Assembly: GCF_008705135.1 (NCBI RefSeq)
Contig: NZ_CP023694.1
Coordinates: 806,001-870,000, forward strand
Source: Streptomyces coeruleorubidus
GTDB lineage: Bacteria; Actinomycetota; Actinomycetes; Streptomycetales; Streptomycetaceae
DNA length: 64,000 nucleotides
Direction: 5' to 3'
How positions within the stretch are numbered: the first letter of the stretch is position 1; every line of letters begins with the position of its first letter. Below are positions 16,213 through 24,617 of this stretch, in pieces. The notes under the pieces were generated by a model, which had not been told where the DNA came from, made no database searches, and saw only the letters and a list, made by a program, of their open reading frames with translations. Position numbers and translations under genes: made by a program.

Positions 16213-16917
16213 ATGCGGCACGACGGCAGAACCGCCCTCGTCACGGGCGGGGCACGGGGAATCGGACTGGAGATCGGCCGGCAGCTCGCGGACCGGGGGC
16301 TGCGGGTCCTGGTCGCGGCGCGAAGACCGGAGGCCGCCGAGGAGGCGTGCCGTGCCATCGGCCCGGCGGCGGTGCCGCTGGCCCTGGACGTGACCTCCGC
16401 GAGGAGCGTCACCGAAGCGGTCCGGGAAGCGAGAGAGCTGACCGGCGGGATCGACGTGCTGGTGAACAACGCCGGGGTGTCGCTGGACGGGGACCTGCGG
16501 CCCCCTTACGTCGACGAGGACGTCCTGCACGCCACGCTGGACACCAACTTCACCGGCGCCTGGCGGGTGGCCCAGGCCGTCGTCCCGGGCATGGTGGAAG
16601 CCGGCTACGGGCGGGTTGTGAACGTCACCAGCTCGTACGGTTCGCTGACGCTGATGGACTCCGGCCGGCGTCCCGCCTACCGGATCTCCAAAACGGCGCT
16701 CAACGCCCTGACCCGCATGCTCGCGGCCGAGCTGTACGGCACGGGCGTCCTGGTCAACGCCGCCGACCCCGGCTGGACCCGCAGCGGCATGGGCGGCTCC
16801 TCCGCCCCGCGCGGTCCGCGGGAAGGGGCGGACACCCCGGTCTGGCTGGCGACCCTGCCCGAGGGCGACGAGACGACCGGCGGGCTGTTCGCCGACCGCA
16901 GGCCACTGGCCTGGTGA
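16213..16917 (+). CDS. SDR-family oxidoreductase (carbonyl reductase-like)
   Basis: A 234-residue NAD(P)-dependent short-chain dehydrogenase: cofactor loop TGGARGIGLEIG, NNAG motif VLVNNAGVS, catalytic Ser in NVTSSYG and the Tyr/Lys pair in YRISK. The short C-terminus (PVWLATLPEGDETTGGLFADRRPL) is like eukaryotic-type carbonyl reductases. I chose ATG 16213, preceded by AAAGGGG; a GTG overlapping the thiolase stop is an alternative. It ends the operon beginning with the 210-residue protein and may reduce a keto group or oxidise a hydroxyl formed by the upstream enzymes. Confidence 0.88.
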   Translation: MRHDGRTALVTGGARGIGLEIGRQLADRGLRVLVAARRPEAAEEACRAIGPAAVPLALDVTSARSVTEAVREARELTGGIDVLVNNAGVSLDGDLRPPYVDEDVLHATLDTNFTGAWRVAQAVVPGMVEAGYGRVVNVTSSYGSLTLMDSGRRPAYRISKTALNALTRMLAAELYGTGVLVNAADPGWTRSGMGGSSAPRGPREGADTPVWLATLPEGDETTGGLFADRRPLAW

Positions 16918-16923
16918 ACCGTC

Positions 16924-17616
16924 TCAGGTCCGGGACGTGACCGGCTTGGCCGACTTCGATGCTTTCGTCGATTTCGCCGGTTTCTGCTCGGTGGCGACGA
17001 TGCGCAGCGCCAGCTCCCTGACCGCCTCCAGCACGGAGCGGGAGGGCAACTGGGACAGCGGTCCCCCCTCCGCCCGCAGCGCGGTGACGAGCATGGTCGT
17101 ACTGATCAGGGTGCGGACCGCGAGCGCCTGTGACGCGTGCCGTACCTTCGCCGCCCGGGGGCTGCGGGTGGTGCCCTCGGGCAGATAGTCGTAGCCACGC
17201 TGGACGTGCCGCTGCTCGAACTCGTCCCGCAGCACCTTGACGCTGCCGTTGGCGGAGGCGACCTGAACCTGGTACAGGCGGGCCTCGTCCGGGTTCTGTT
17301 CGACCCAGTCCCACACGGCGTCGATGACGCGGATCAGCCCCTCCGCGTCACCCGGCTCGGACTCGGGACGGGCCGCCTCCACGACCGCGTTCAGCTGGTC
17401 GAACACGCGACGCATGGCGAGTTCGAGCAGCTCCTCCTTGCCGTCGAAGTGGTAGTAGACGGCCGTGGGCACCACCTGGGCCTCGTCCGCGATGTCCTGG
17501 ATGCTGGTCTCCGCGAACCCGTTGCGGCCGAACACCCGCACGGCGGCGGTGATGATGTGCTGCCGCCGCGAGGGTCGGTGGGCGGGCTGCTTGCCGTTCT
17601 TCGTGCTGGCCATCAT
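16924..17616 (-). CDS. TetR/AcrR-family transcriptional regulator
   Basis: 230 residues. The N-terminal helix-turn-helix reads RQHIITAAVRVFGRNGFAETSIQDIADEAQVVPTAVYYHFDGKEEL. The ligand domain is followed by a Lys/Ala/Ser-rich tail (KPAKSTKASKSAKPV), which may give unspecific DNA contact. It is convergent with the SDR gene and divergent from a second TetR gene whose DNA-binding domain is visibly related (both start AHRPSR and contain AVYYHF). It is expected to sense a CoA thioester or pathway intermediate and control the neighbouring catabolic operons. Confidence 0.9.
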   Translation of the reverse strand: MMASTKNGKQPAHRPSRRQHIITAAVRVFGRNGFAETSIQDIADEAQVVPTAVYYHFDGKEELLELAMRRVFDQLNAVVEAARPESEPGDAEGLIRVIDAVWDWVEQNPDEARLYQVQVASANGSVKVLRDEFEQRHVQRGYDYLPEGTTRSPRAAKVRHASQALAVRTLISTTMLVTALRAEGGPLSQLPSRSVLEAVRELALRIVATEQKPAKSTKASKSAKPVTSRT

Positions 17617-17756
17617 GCTCCCTGCCGGCTGCCGTGACCCCGCGTCCGCGGGCCCTGTGTACTGCCCATGCTATCCAGTAACTCCAACCGGCCGGCGAAG
17701 TAATTCCTGCTGCGCGTGGGCTTACGGGACACTCGCCGCCCGGCATACTTGACACC

Positions 17757-18362
17757 ATGACGACCTCCGGAACCCGCGCCGCTCACCGTCCGTCGCGCAA
17801 GCAGTGGGTGATCGAAGCAGCCACCGAGCTGTTCGCCACCCAGCCGCCGGACGAGGTGACGGTGGCCGACATCGCCGCTCGCGCGGAGATGACCTCGGCA
17901 GCGGTGTACTACCACTTCTCCTCCAAGGACCAGGTCCTGGCAGAGGGGATGCGGGCGTTCGCCACCGCACTGCGCGAGCAGTTGCAGGCACTCACGGAGG
18001 CCCACGAACCGGGCTCGGACATCGGTGCGGCGGTCACCACGCTGCTGGCCTGGCTGGGCGAACACCGCTCCGCCGCCACGGTGTTCTTCGTGTCGTCGGC
18101 CGGCATGAGCCAGGAGGCCGAGGCGCTGCGCCAGGAGAGCCGCAGCGAGTTGCTGGACGAGCTGGTGCGGCTGATCCGCAAGGCCCGCACGTCCGTCACC
18201 GACGCCGAGGCGGCGGTGATCGGGCTGGGCCTGCTGGCGCTGCTGGAAACCGCGGCGATCTCGCAGGTCCGGGGCGACGACGTGTACCGGTCGCTGGGGC
18301 ACCGCTCGTTCGTCCGCGAGGTCGGCGCTCTCGCGGAGCGGATCGCCGACCCGGCGACCTGA
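17757..18362 (+). CDS. TetR/AcrR-family transcriptional regulator
   Basis: 201 residues with an N-terminal helix-turn-helix (DEVTVADIAARAEMTSAAVYYHFSSKDQV) and an all-helical ligand domain. It is divergent from the TetR gene at 16924 across a 140-bp gap holding AT-rich patches (AGTAACT, AAGTAATT) that could be operator parts, although I see no clean palindrome. It is convergent with the E2 gene of the 2-oxoacid dehydrogenase operon. The two regulators probably evolved by duplication of a TetR controlling this degradative locus. Confidence 0.9.
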   Translation: MTTSGTRAAHRPSRKQWVIEAATELFATQPPDEVTVADIAARAEMTSAAVYYHFSSKDQVLAEGMRAFATALREQLQALTEAHEPGSDIGAAVTTLLAWLGEHRSAATVFFVSSAGMSQEAEALRQESRSELLDELVRLIRKARTSVTDAEAAVIGLGLLALLETAAISQVRGDDVYRSLGHRSFVREVGALAERIADPAT

Positions 18363-18378
18363 GGGACGGTCCGGCGGA

Positions 18379-19845
18379 TCACACCAGCAGCCGGAGGGGC
18401 CTGCTCAGCAAGTCACCGACCGTGCGCAGATATTCGGCTGCGGGTGCCCCGTCGACGGCACGGTGGTCGAAGGTGAGGCTCAAGGTGAGCACGCGCGTCC
18501 GCAGCGGCCGGTCGTCCGCCCACTCGACGCCGTCCCTGAGCCTGCCCACCCCGAGGATCGCGACATTGCCGGGGTTGATCACCGGGGTGAAGAAGTCGAC
18601 GCCGTATCCGCCTAGTGAGGTGACGGTGAAGGTGGCCCCTTCCAGTTGCGCGGGGGAGATCCGCCCCTCGCGCGCGGCCTGGGCCAGGTCCCTGGAGCGG
18701 CGGGCCATCTCGGGCAACGGCAGCTGCACGGCATCCTCGATCACGGGGACCATGAGGCCGCCCGGAACGGCCACGGCGAAGCCCAGGTGGATGCCGTCGA
18801 GCAGATGGATGCCGTCCTCCCGCACCGTCGCGTTGAGCAGCGGGTGCTCGCGCAGGGCCAGGGCGGCGGCCTTCAGCAGGAAGTCGTTGAGGCTGGGCAC
18901 CGGCAGATCACTGTCGGCCCACTCCTCCTTGAGACGGTCCCGCAGGGACACCACGGCGTCCATCCGCACCTCGTAGCCGTGCGTCAGCTGTGCCATCTCC
19001 TGGAGGCTGGCGTGCATCCTGCGGGCGATGGTGCCGCGCATCCCGGTGAGCGGGACGACGTCGCCGGGCCGAGGGGCCGCGCCCCGGAGGGGAGGGGCCG
19101 TGTCCCGGCGAGGAGGGGCCGCGGTGACGGCGTCGAGGTCGGAGCGGCGGATCCGGCCGCCGGGCCCGGTGCCGTTCACCTCGGACAGGTCGATGCCCCG
19201 TTCCTTGGCCAGCTTGCGGACCAGCGGCGAGGAGGAGGTACCGCCCGGCGCGACCGGCTCGCCGAGGTCGACCAGGTCACCGAGGTCGCCGGGGAGGGCC
19301 GCGAGGAACTCCTCCACGTCCTCGGAGACGATCCGTCCGCCGGGTCCCGTGCCGCGTACGGCGGTGAGCTCGACGTCGGCAGCGGTGGCGACCCGCCGGG
19401 CGTTGGGTGAGGACAGGAGCCGGCCGGCGGTGCCGTTGACGGAGGCCGCAGCGGGATCAGCGTCGGCATCGGTGCCGTTGGCGGAAGGCACCGCGGGAGC
19501 AGCCCCGGCGTCGGTGCCGTCGAGCGCGGGCGGCGAAGCACTCGCACCGGCCCCGGACCCGGCGGGCATCGGCGTACCCGCCGGGTCCGGTGGCTGCTCG
19601 CCCTCGGCCAGCAGCCAGCCGATGAGGGCCCCGGTGGGGACGGTGACGCCCGCCGGGACCACCGGGTGGAACAGTCCCCCGGCCTCCGCCTCGACGTCCA
19701 CGTCGACCTTGTCGGTCGCCAGCCTCAGCAGCGCGTCGCCCTCCGCGACGGCCGCGCCGACCGGCACGAGCCATTCGTCGATCGTGCCTTCCTGCATGGT
19801 CAGACCGATCTTCGGCAGCAGAACCTCGACCGCCATGTCGGTCAC
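18379..19845 (-). CDS. dihydrolipoamide acyltransferase (E2) with two peripheral-subunit-binding domains
   Basis: 488 residues. Lipoyl domain 1-80 with the lipoylation Lys46 in ATDKVDVD; an Ala/Pro/Gly linker; then two E1/E3-binding domains, about 145-181 (SSPNARRVATAADVEL...TGPGGRI) and 205-240 (SSPLVRKLAKERGIDL...GTGPGGRI). The acyltransferase domain ends in FDHRAVDGAPAAEYL with His461 and Asp465 as the catalytic pair. Most bacterial E2 chains of this size have a single subunit-binding domain. It overlaps E1beta (ATGA). No E3 gene lies in the window, so a housekeeping dihydrolipoamide dehydrogenase is presumably shared. Confidence 0.92.
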   Translation of the reverse strand: MTDMAVEVLLPKIGLTMQEGTIDEWLVPVGAAVAEGDALLRLATDKVDVDVEAEAGGLFHPVVPAGVTVPTGALIGWLLAEGEQPPDPAGTPMPAGSGAGASASPPALDGTDAGAAPAVPSANGTDADADPAAASVNGTAGRLLSSPNARRVATAADVELTAVRGTGPGGRIVSEDVEEFLAALPGDLGDLVDLGEPVAPGGTSSSPLVRKLAKERGIDLSEVNGTGPGGRIRRSDLDAVTAAPPRRDTAPPLRGAAPRPGDVVPLTGMRGTIARRMHASLQEMAQLTHGYEVRMDAVVSLRDRLKEEWADSDLPVPSLNDFLLKAAALALREHPLLNATVREDGIHLLDGIHLGFAVAVPGGLMVPVIEDAVQLPLPEMARRSRDLAQAAREGRISPAQLEGATFTVTSLGGYGVDFFTPVINPGNVAILGVGRLRDGVEWADDRPLRTRVLTLSLTFDHRAVDGAPAAEYLRTVGDLLSRPLRLLV

Positions 19846-20876
19846 GCCCTTTCGAGGAGACGCCGGCAGCCCTGGGCGATGCGGGCGCGATCGGGCACGT
19901 ACGCCTTCTCCAGGACCGGGGAGAAGGGAACCGGGGAGAAGGGGGCGCCGATGCGCAGGACCGGCGCGTCCAGGTAGTCGAAGGCGGAGTCCTGGATCTG
20001 GGCGGCTATCTCCGCGCCGAGCCCGCCGAAGGTGACGGCCTCGTGCACCACGAGCACCCGGTTGGTGCGGCGGACGGAGGCGAACATCGTCTCGGTGTCC
20101 AGCGGCTGCACGCTGCGGGGGTCGATCACCTCGATCTCCACGCCCTCGGCCGCCAGCTCGTCGGCTGCCGCGAGGGCCTCCCCCACCATGCGGCCCAGGG
20201 CGATCACCGTGACGTCGGAGCCGTGCCGCGCGGTGTGCGCCTGGCCCAGCGGGATGCCGTAGATCTCCTCGGGCACCTCACTGGTGCTGCCGAGCAGGAC
20301 CTTGTTGAGCATGATGACGACCGGGTTGTCGTCCCGGATGGCCGAGACGGTCAGGCCCTTGGCGGTGTACGCGTCGCTGGGCATGACCACCTTGAGGCCG
20401 GGCACGTGGGCCAGCCAGGCCTCCAGGCTCTGGCTGTGCTGCGCCGCGGCGCCGAGGCCCGCGCCGGAGGCGGTGGTGATGGTGAGCGGCACGGACAGCG
20501 CGCCGCCGAACATGTACTTCATCTTGGCGGCCTGGTTGACGATCTGGTCGAGGCAGACGCCGATGAAGTCCATGAACATCAGGTCGACGACGGGCCGCAG
20601 GCCCCGGGCGGCGGCTCCCACACCGAGGCCGACCAGGGCGGCTTCGGAGATGGGGGTGTCGATCATGCGGCGGGGGCCGAACTCGTCGAGCAGGTTGTCG
20701 AACATGCGGAAGACGCCGCCGTATCCGGCCACGTCCTCACCGGCGACGAAGACGTTCTCGTCCTCGCGCATGGCCTGCGCGAGTCCCTCGTTGAAGGCCT
20801 TGACGTAGGACAGCTTGCGGGGGGCGGCGACCGGGGTGACGGCCGGTGCCTCGGTGGTGGTGGTCATGGCGGTCAT
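19842..20876 (-). CDS. 2-oxoacid (acetoin/pyruvate-type) dehydrogenase E1 component, beta subunit
   Basis: 344 residues. It has the hallmarks of E1beta transketolase-like chains: NEGLAQAMREDENVFVAGEDVAGYGGVF near the start, DTPISEAALVGLGVGAA, TTASGAGLGAAAQHSQSLEAWLAHVPGLKVVMPS, and the C-terminal EVIDPRSVQPLDTETM. With the alpha chain it binds thiamine diphosphate at the subunit interface and decarboxylates a 2-oxoacid or cleaves acetoin, passing the acyl group to the E2 lipoyl arm. The ATG at 20876 overlaps the E1alpha stop; ATG 20867 is equally possible. Confidence 0.92.
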   Translation of the reverse strand: MTAMTTTTEAPAVTPVAAPRKLSYVKAFNEGLAQAMREDENVFVAGEDVAGYGGVFRMFDNLLDEFGPRRMIDTPISEAALVGLGVGAAARGLRPVVDLMFMDFIGVCLDQIVNQAAKMKYMFGGALSVPLTITTASGAGLGAAAQHSQSLEAWLAHVPGLKVVMPSDAYTAKGLTVSAIRDDNPVVIMLNKVLLGSTSEVPEEIYGIPLGQAHTARHGSDVTVIALGRMVGEALAAADELAAEGVEIEVIDPRSVQPLDTETMFASVRRTNRVLVVHEAVTFGGLGAEIAAQIQDSAFDYLDAPVLRIGAPFSPVPFSPVLEKAYVPDRARIAQGCRRLLERA

Positions 20877-21877
20877 CCCGAGTAGACGTTGAGCAGCAGG
20901 TCGGCGGGGTCGGGCAGCGGGCTCGCCTCGGCGTACGCGATGGCCTCGGCGATCTCGTCGCGCGTGCGCTGCCATACGTCGTCCAGCTCCGCACGGGTCG
21001 CGGTGCCGTCGGCGACGGCCCGGGCCTCCAGCAGGTCGATGGGGTCACGCGCCTTCCACTCCGCGACCTCCTCGTCGGAGCGGTAGGGGTGCCGCAGGCC
21101 CTTGACGCCCTGGTGGTCGAAGAAGCGGTAGGTCTTGGCCTCGATCATCATCGGGCCCGCGCCGGACCGGGCCCGTTCCACGGCTTCGACGGCGGCCCGG
21201 TGGACGGCGACCGCGTCCATGCCGTCGACGATCACGCTGGGCATGCCGTAGGCGGCGGCGCGGTCGGCGACATCGGTGAGCAGCATGTGCGCGGACTGCG
21301 GGGTGAACTCCGCGTAGCCGTTGTTCTCGCAGACGAAGACCACGGGCAGGCCGAGGATCGCGGCCATGTTGGCGCCCTCGTGCCAGGCGCCGATGTTGGT
21401 GGCGCCGTCGCCGAAGAAGGTCACGGCGACGTTGTCCTCGCCCTTGTACCGGGCGGCGAATGCCGCGCCCACGGCGATCGGGACGCCGGCCCCTACGATG
21501 CCGTTGGCGCCGAGCATGCCGCGGGTGAGGTCGTTGATGTGCATGCTGCCGCCGCGGCCGAGGCAGGCGCCGGTGACCCGGCCGTACAGCTCGGCGTACA
21601 TCTCGCGGAAGCCGACACCCTTGGCCACGGCGTGCCCGTGGCCGCGGTGGGTGGAGGTGATCTGGTCGTCGTCGCGCAGGGCCGCCATCACGCCGGCGGC
21701 GACGGCTTCCTGGCCGACATAGAGGTGCAGGAAGCCGGGCAGTTTGCCGGCCTCCATGAGCTTTCCCGCCTCGGTCTCGAAGAGCCGGATGCGCACCATG
21801 CGCTCGTGGAGGTCCTTGATGACCTGCGCGCTGACCTGCGTGGATTTCTTCGACGCCGTTGACACTCGTTGAGCCAC
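20873..21877 (-). CDS. 2-oxoacid (acetoin/pyruvate-type) dehydrogenase E1 component, alpha subunit
   Basis: 334 residues from the GTG preceded by AAGGGG; a TTG 36 bases upstream is a less likely start. The thiamine-diphosphate motif is FGDGATNIGAWHEGANM...VVFVCENNGYAE (GDG through NN). RGHGHAVAKGV and GRGGSMHI are conserved E1alpha surface and active-site blocks, the latter typical of acetoin-dehydrogenase-like chains. It is first in the E1alpha-E1beta-E2 operon. Upstream lies a 95-bp AT-enriched stretch with CAGTAA-N14-TTACTG (21935-21960), which could be the operator for one of the two TetR proteins. Confidence 0.92.
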   Translation of the reverse strand: MAQRVSTASKKSTQVSAQVIKDLHERMVRIRLFETEAGKLMEAGKLPGFLHLYVGQEAVAAGVMAALRDDDQITSTHRGHGHAVAKGVGFREMYAELYGRVTGACLGRGGSMHINDLTRGMLGANGIVGAGVPIAVGAAFAARYKGEDNVAVTFFGDGATNIGAWHEGANMAAILGLPVVFVCENNGYAEFTPQSAHMLLTDVADRAAAYGMPSVIVDGMDAVAVHRAAVEAVERARSGAGPMMIEAKTYRFFDHQGVKGLRHPYRSDEEVAEWKARDPIDLLEARAVADGTATRAELDDVWQRTRDEIAEAIAYAEASPLPDPADLLLNVYSG

Positions 21878-21972
21878 CGTCCGCCCCTTCGTCCGAGGGA
21901 GGTTGCCAAGCAATCGGACTTACTTGTGCCGATCTACAGTAACCAGCAAAGGCACCTTACTGAACAGCGTCT

Positions 21973-22333
21973 CTAATTACTATGGTCCGAGCCGGGGTCG
22001 TCGGCACGCGCGTCCACCAACTCCACGACATTGCCCTCCGGATCGACCCAGAAGCCGGGCATCCGCGGTCGGCAGCGCCACCACCACAGGGCCCATGCCG
22101 TCGAGATGGAAGGTCGGATACGACAGCCCGAGATGCCCGGCCGGCAAGGCCACAGCGCCCGCCGACACCGCCGCCGACCGGGGAAGGATCAACTTCACGC
22201 ACCCCCCGGAGGGCGTCCCCAGCCAGGCCACCACCAGCTCGCCGCCGAGCCTGGCCGGGCCGCCGACGGACTCCGGTACGCCCGAGCGGCGCTCGGCGCG
22301 GCAGCCGAGCACGTCACAGTAGAAGCGCTCCAT
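21973..22333 (-). pseudogene. VOC (glyoxalase/bleomycin-resistance) family gene, frameshifted and 5'-truncated
   Basis: One frame gives RFYCDVLGCRAE, GGELVVAWLGTPSGGCVKLI and LPAGHLGLSYPTFHLDGMGP, which are standard VOC blocks. In the next frame the C-terminal block MPGFWVDPEGNVVELVDA follows and ends at a TAG at 21973. The two frames overlap at about 22050-22080, where a family member would have some 15 more residues, so a deletion of 40-50 bases with frame change is likely. The N-terminal metal-binding strand (usually DHVxI) is also missing. The gene is probably dead; its remains fill the space between the E1alpha operon and the Rieske oxygenase. Confidence 0.65.
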
Positions 22334-22466
22334 CAGACACCGAGCGGCAACTTCGCCACTTTCTATTGACAGACCACACTAAGTGCTGTTGTCGTTTCGG
22401 ACACAGCCCAGCTGTCGCGTTCCGAAGCCGGTCACCGGCTCGCGGCTGGGAGGATGTGAGGACATC

Positions 22467-23765
22467 GTGGTCCAAACCAGTTCGCCGGAGATTCGGGGAA
22501 CAGACGCCGAGCCCAGGTCGTCGATCCCGGCACCGTCGGCCCCCTCGGCCCCCGAGTACTCGTCGTGGATCAGCCAGGACCGGTCCACCGACGCCGCGTC
22601 CCTGACGATGCGGCGGGAGGCCGCCGAGCTCGTCGAGCGTGTGATGACGCACTACCGCGACAACACGACGCACGAGGCGGACGGCCAGTGGACGGAACCC
22701 GTCGCCAACTACCTCGACGCCGACCGCTGGCAGCGCGAGACGGACGCTGTCCACCGCGGCGTTCCCCTGCCGCTCGCCATGTCCTGCGAGCTTCCCGGGC
22801 CGAACACCTACAAGGCGATCGACGTGCTCGGCATGCCCGTGCTGATCACCCGTGACCGTCAGGGCACCGTGCACGCGATGATCAACGCCTGCCGGCACCG
22901 GGGAGCCAAGCTCCTCGAACCCGGCTGCGGGGTGTCGAAGCGGCTCACCTGCCCCTACCACTCCTGGTCGTACGACCTCGCCGGAGAGCTGCGGGGCGTG
23001 TACGCGGAGAAGACCTTCGGCGAGGTGCCGCGCGAGGGCCGCAGCCTTGTCCGGCTCCCGGCCGGGGAGCGCGCGGGGATCGTCTTCGTCTCGCTGGACC
23101 CGGCGGCCGAGCCCGACCTGGACGCCTGGCTGGGCGACCTCCAGCCCCTGCTGGAGGGCCTCCGGCTGGCGGAGTGCCACCACTACGCCACCAGCGAGCT
23201 GACCAGTCCCAACTGGAAGGTTACCCTCGACGGGTACCTGGAGACGTACCACTTCGCCTCGCTGCACCCGAAGACGGTGTTCGAGACGAACCTCTCGAAC
23301 ATGATGGCTCACGACACCTGGGGCCCCCACCAGCGCATCGCGCCGGCCCTGCGCCCCATCGCGCAGGCGGTCGAGCTGCCGCCGGACCAGCGTGACCCCG
23401 GGGACTGTGTCGGGCCCATCTACTGGCTCTTCCCGGGCCTGGCGATCGCGGGCGGCTGGCGCCAGAAGATCGCCGTCTCCCTGGTGCTCCCCCGGACGGC
23501 GACCGAGTCGGTGACCCAGCAGATCATCCTGCTGCGGGACCCGGCGGTCACCGAGGAGGAGCGCCAGGCCGCCGACCGGTTCGGCGCGTGGTTCCACGAG
23601 GTGGTCCGCGACGAGGACTACGCGACCACCTACGGAGTCCAGCAGGGCCTGCAGGCCCTCGACGGGACCGACTTCGTCTTCGGACGCAACGAGCCCGGGC
23701 TCCAGCACTTCCACCGCACCATCCATCAGCACCTGGACACAGCAGCCCCCAGAGCCGCCAGGTGA
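22467..23765 (+). CDS. Rieske non-heme iron oxygenase, alpha subunit
   Basis: 432 residues from a GTG following GTGAGGA. The Rieske [2Fe-2S] ligands are Cys142, His144, Cys162, His165 (CRHRG...CPYHSW). The catalytic domain has the mononuclear iron histidines His262 and His267 in LDGYLETYHFASLHP, preceded by the usual NWK. It should hydroxylate or demethylate a substrate using O2 and electrons from a ferredoxin/reductase. The ferredoxin at 28036 and the PDR-type reductase at 42106 are candidates. It is followed by an SDR and the PEP-utilising protein on the same strand, likely one operon. Confidence 0.92.
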   Translation: MVQTSSPEIRGTDAEPRSSIPAPSAPSAPEYSSWISQDRSTDAASLTMRREAAELVERVMTHYRDNTTHEADGQWTEPVANYLDADRWQRETDAVHRGVPLPLAMSCELPGPNTYKAIDVLGMPVLITRDRQGTVHAMINACRHRGAKLLEPGCGVSKRLTCPYHSWSYDLAGELRGVYAEKTFGEVPREGRSLVRLPAGERAGIVFVSLDPAAEPDLDAWLGDLQPLLEGLRLAECHHYATSELTSPNWKVTLDGYLETYHFASLHPKTVFETNLSNMMAHDTWGPHQRIAPALRPIAQAVELPPDQRDPGDCVGPIYWLFPGLAIAGGWRQKIAVSLVLPRTATESVTQQIILLRDPAVTEEERQAADRFGAWFHEVVRDEDYATTYGVQQGLQALDGTDFVFGRNEPGLQHFHRTIHQHLDTAAPRAAR

Positions 23766-23794
23766 GCAACCAACAAGACTCGCGGGAGAACACC

Positions 23795-24586
23795 ATGGTG
23801 GCTACGGGCAGCCTCGACGGACGTGTCGCGGTGATCACGGGCAGCACGCGCAGCATCGGCCGCGCCATCGCCGAGGCCTTCCTGGCCGACGGCGCCACGG
23901 TCGTCGTCAGCGGCCGCAGCGAGGTCAAGGGCAAGCAGGCCCTGGAGGAGATGGACGCCGGGGACCGGGCCGTCTTCCACCCCTGCGACGCCAACAGCCA
24001 GGAGGACATCGAGGGCCTCGCCGACTTCGCCGCCGAGCGCTTCGGCAGGCTCGACATCTGGGTCAACAACGTCGGCGGCAGCTCCGGCTTCGCCCCGATC
24101 CACCAGCTCAGCGACGAGGCCTGGCACGACGCCCTCAACCTGAACGTCAACGGCTACTTCTACGGCACCCGCCGGGCCCTGCCGAAGATGCTGGAGGGCG
24201 GCTGGGGCCGCATCATCAACATCTCCTCGGTGGAGGGCAAGCAGGCCAACAAGCCCGCGATCAGCCACTACATCACCAACAAGCACGCCATCCACGGCCT
24301 GACCAAGGCGACCGCCTTCGAGTACGGCACCCTGGGCATCACCTGCAACGCCATCTGCCCCGGCGCCGTCGACACCGACCTCATGCGGGCCGCGGGTCCC
24401 GCCGCCGCGGAGGCGGAGGGCATCTCCTACGAGGACTGGCTGGGCCGCTTCGCCGAGCACGCCGCCACCAAGAAGATCACCACGGTGGAGCAGGTCGCGG
24501 CCGTCGCCTCGCTGCTCGCGAGCGAGGCGGGGGCGGGTATCACCGGCACGCTGATCAGCGTCGACGGCGGAACAGCGCAGTGGTAG
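23795..24586 (+). CDS. SDR-family NAD(P)-dependent oxidoreductase
   Basis: A 263-residue classical short-chain dehydrogenase: TGSTRSIGRAIAEAF cofactor loop, IWVNNVGGS (NNVG in place of NNAG), catalytic Ser in NISSVEG, Tyr/Lys in HYITNKHA, and the C-terminal ISVDGGTAQW. It follows the Rieske oxygenase by 29 bases, with GGGAGAA upstream of the ATG. An alcohol made by the oxygenase, or a cis-diol, is the obvious candidate substrate for oxidation by this enzyme. Confidence 0.9.
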   Translation: MVATGSLDGRVAVITGSTRSIGRAIAEAFLADGATVVVSGRSEVKGKQALEEMDAGDRAVFHPCDANSQEDIEGLADFAAERFGRLDIWVNNVGGSSGFAPIHQLSDEAWHDALNLNVNGYFYGTRRALPKMLEGGWGRIINISSVEGKQANKPAISHYITNKHAIHGLTKATAFEYGTLGITCNAICPGAVDTDLMRAAGPAAAEAEGISYEDWLGRFAEHAATKKITTVEQVAAVASLLASEAGAGITGTLISVDGGTAQW

Positions 24587-24617
24587 GCGCGGGTACGGAC
24601 AGCGGGAGACCTCGGTC

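Noticed and set aside
19895..19950. Apparent short duplication PFSPV-PFSPV in the E1beta C-terminus
   Set aside because: A repeated Pro-rich stretch just before LEKAYVP is common in E1beta chains, so it is more likely native than a recent duplication.
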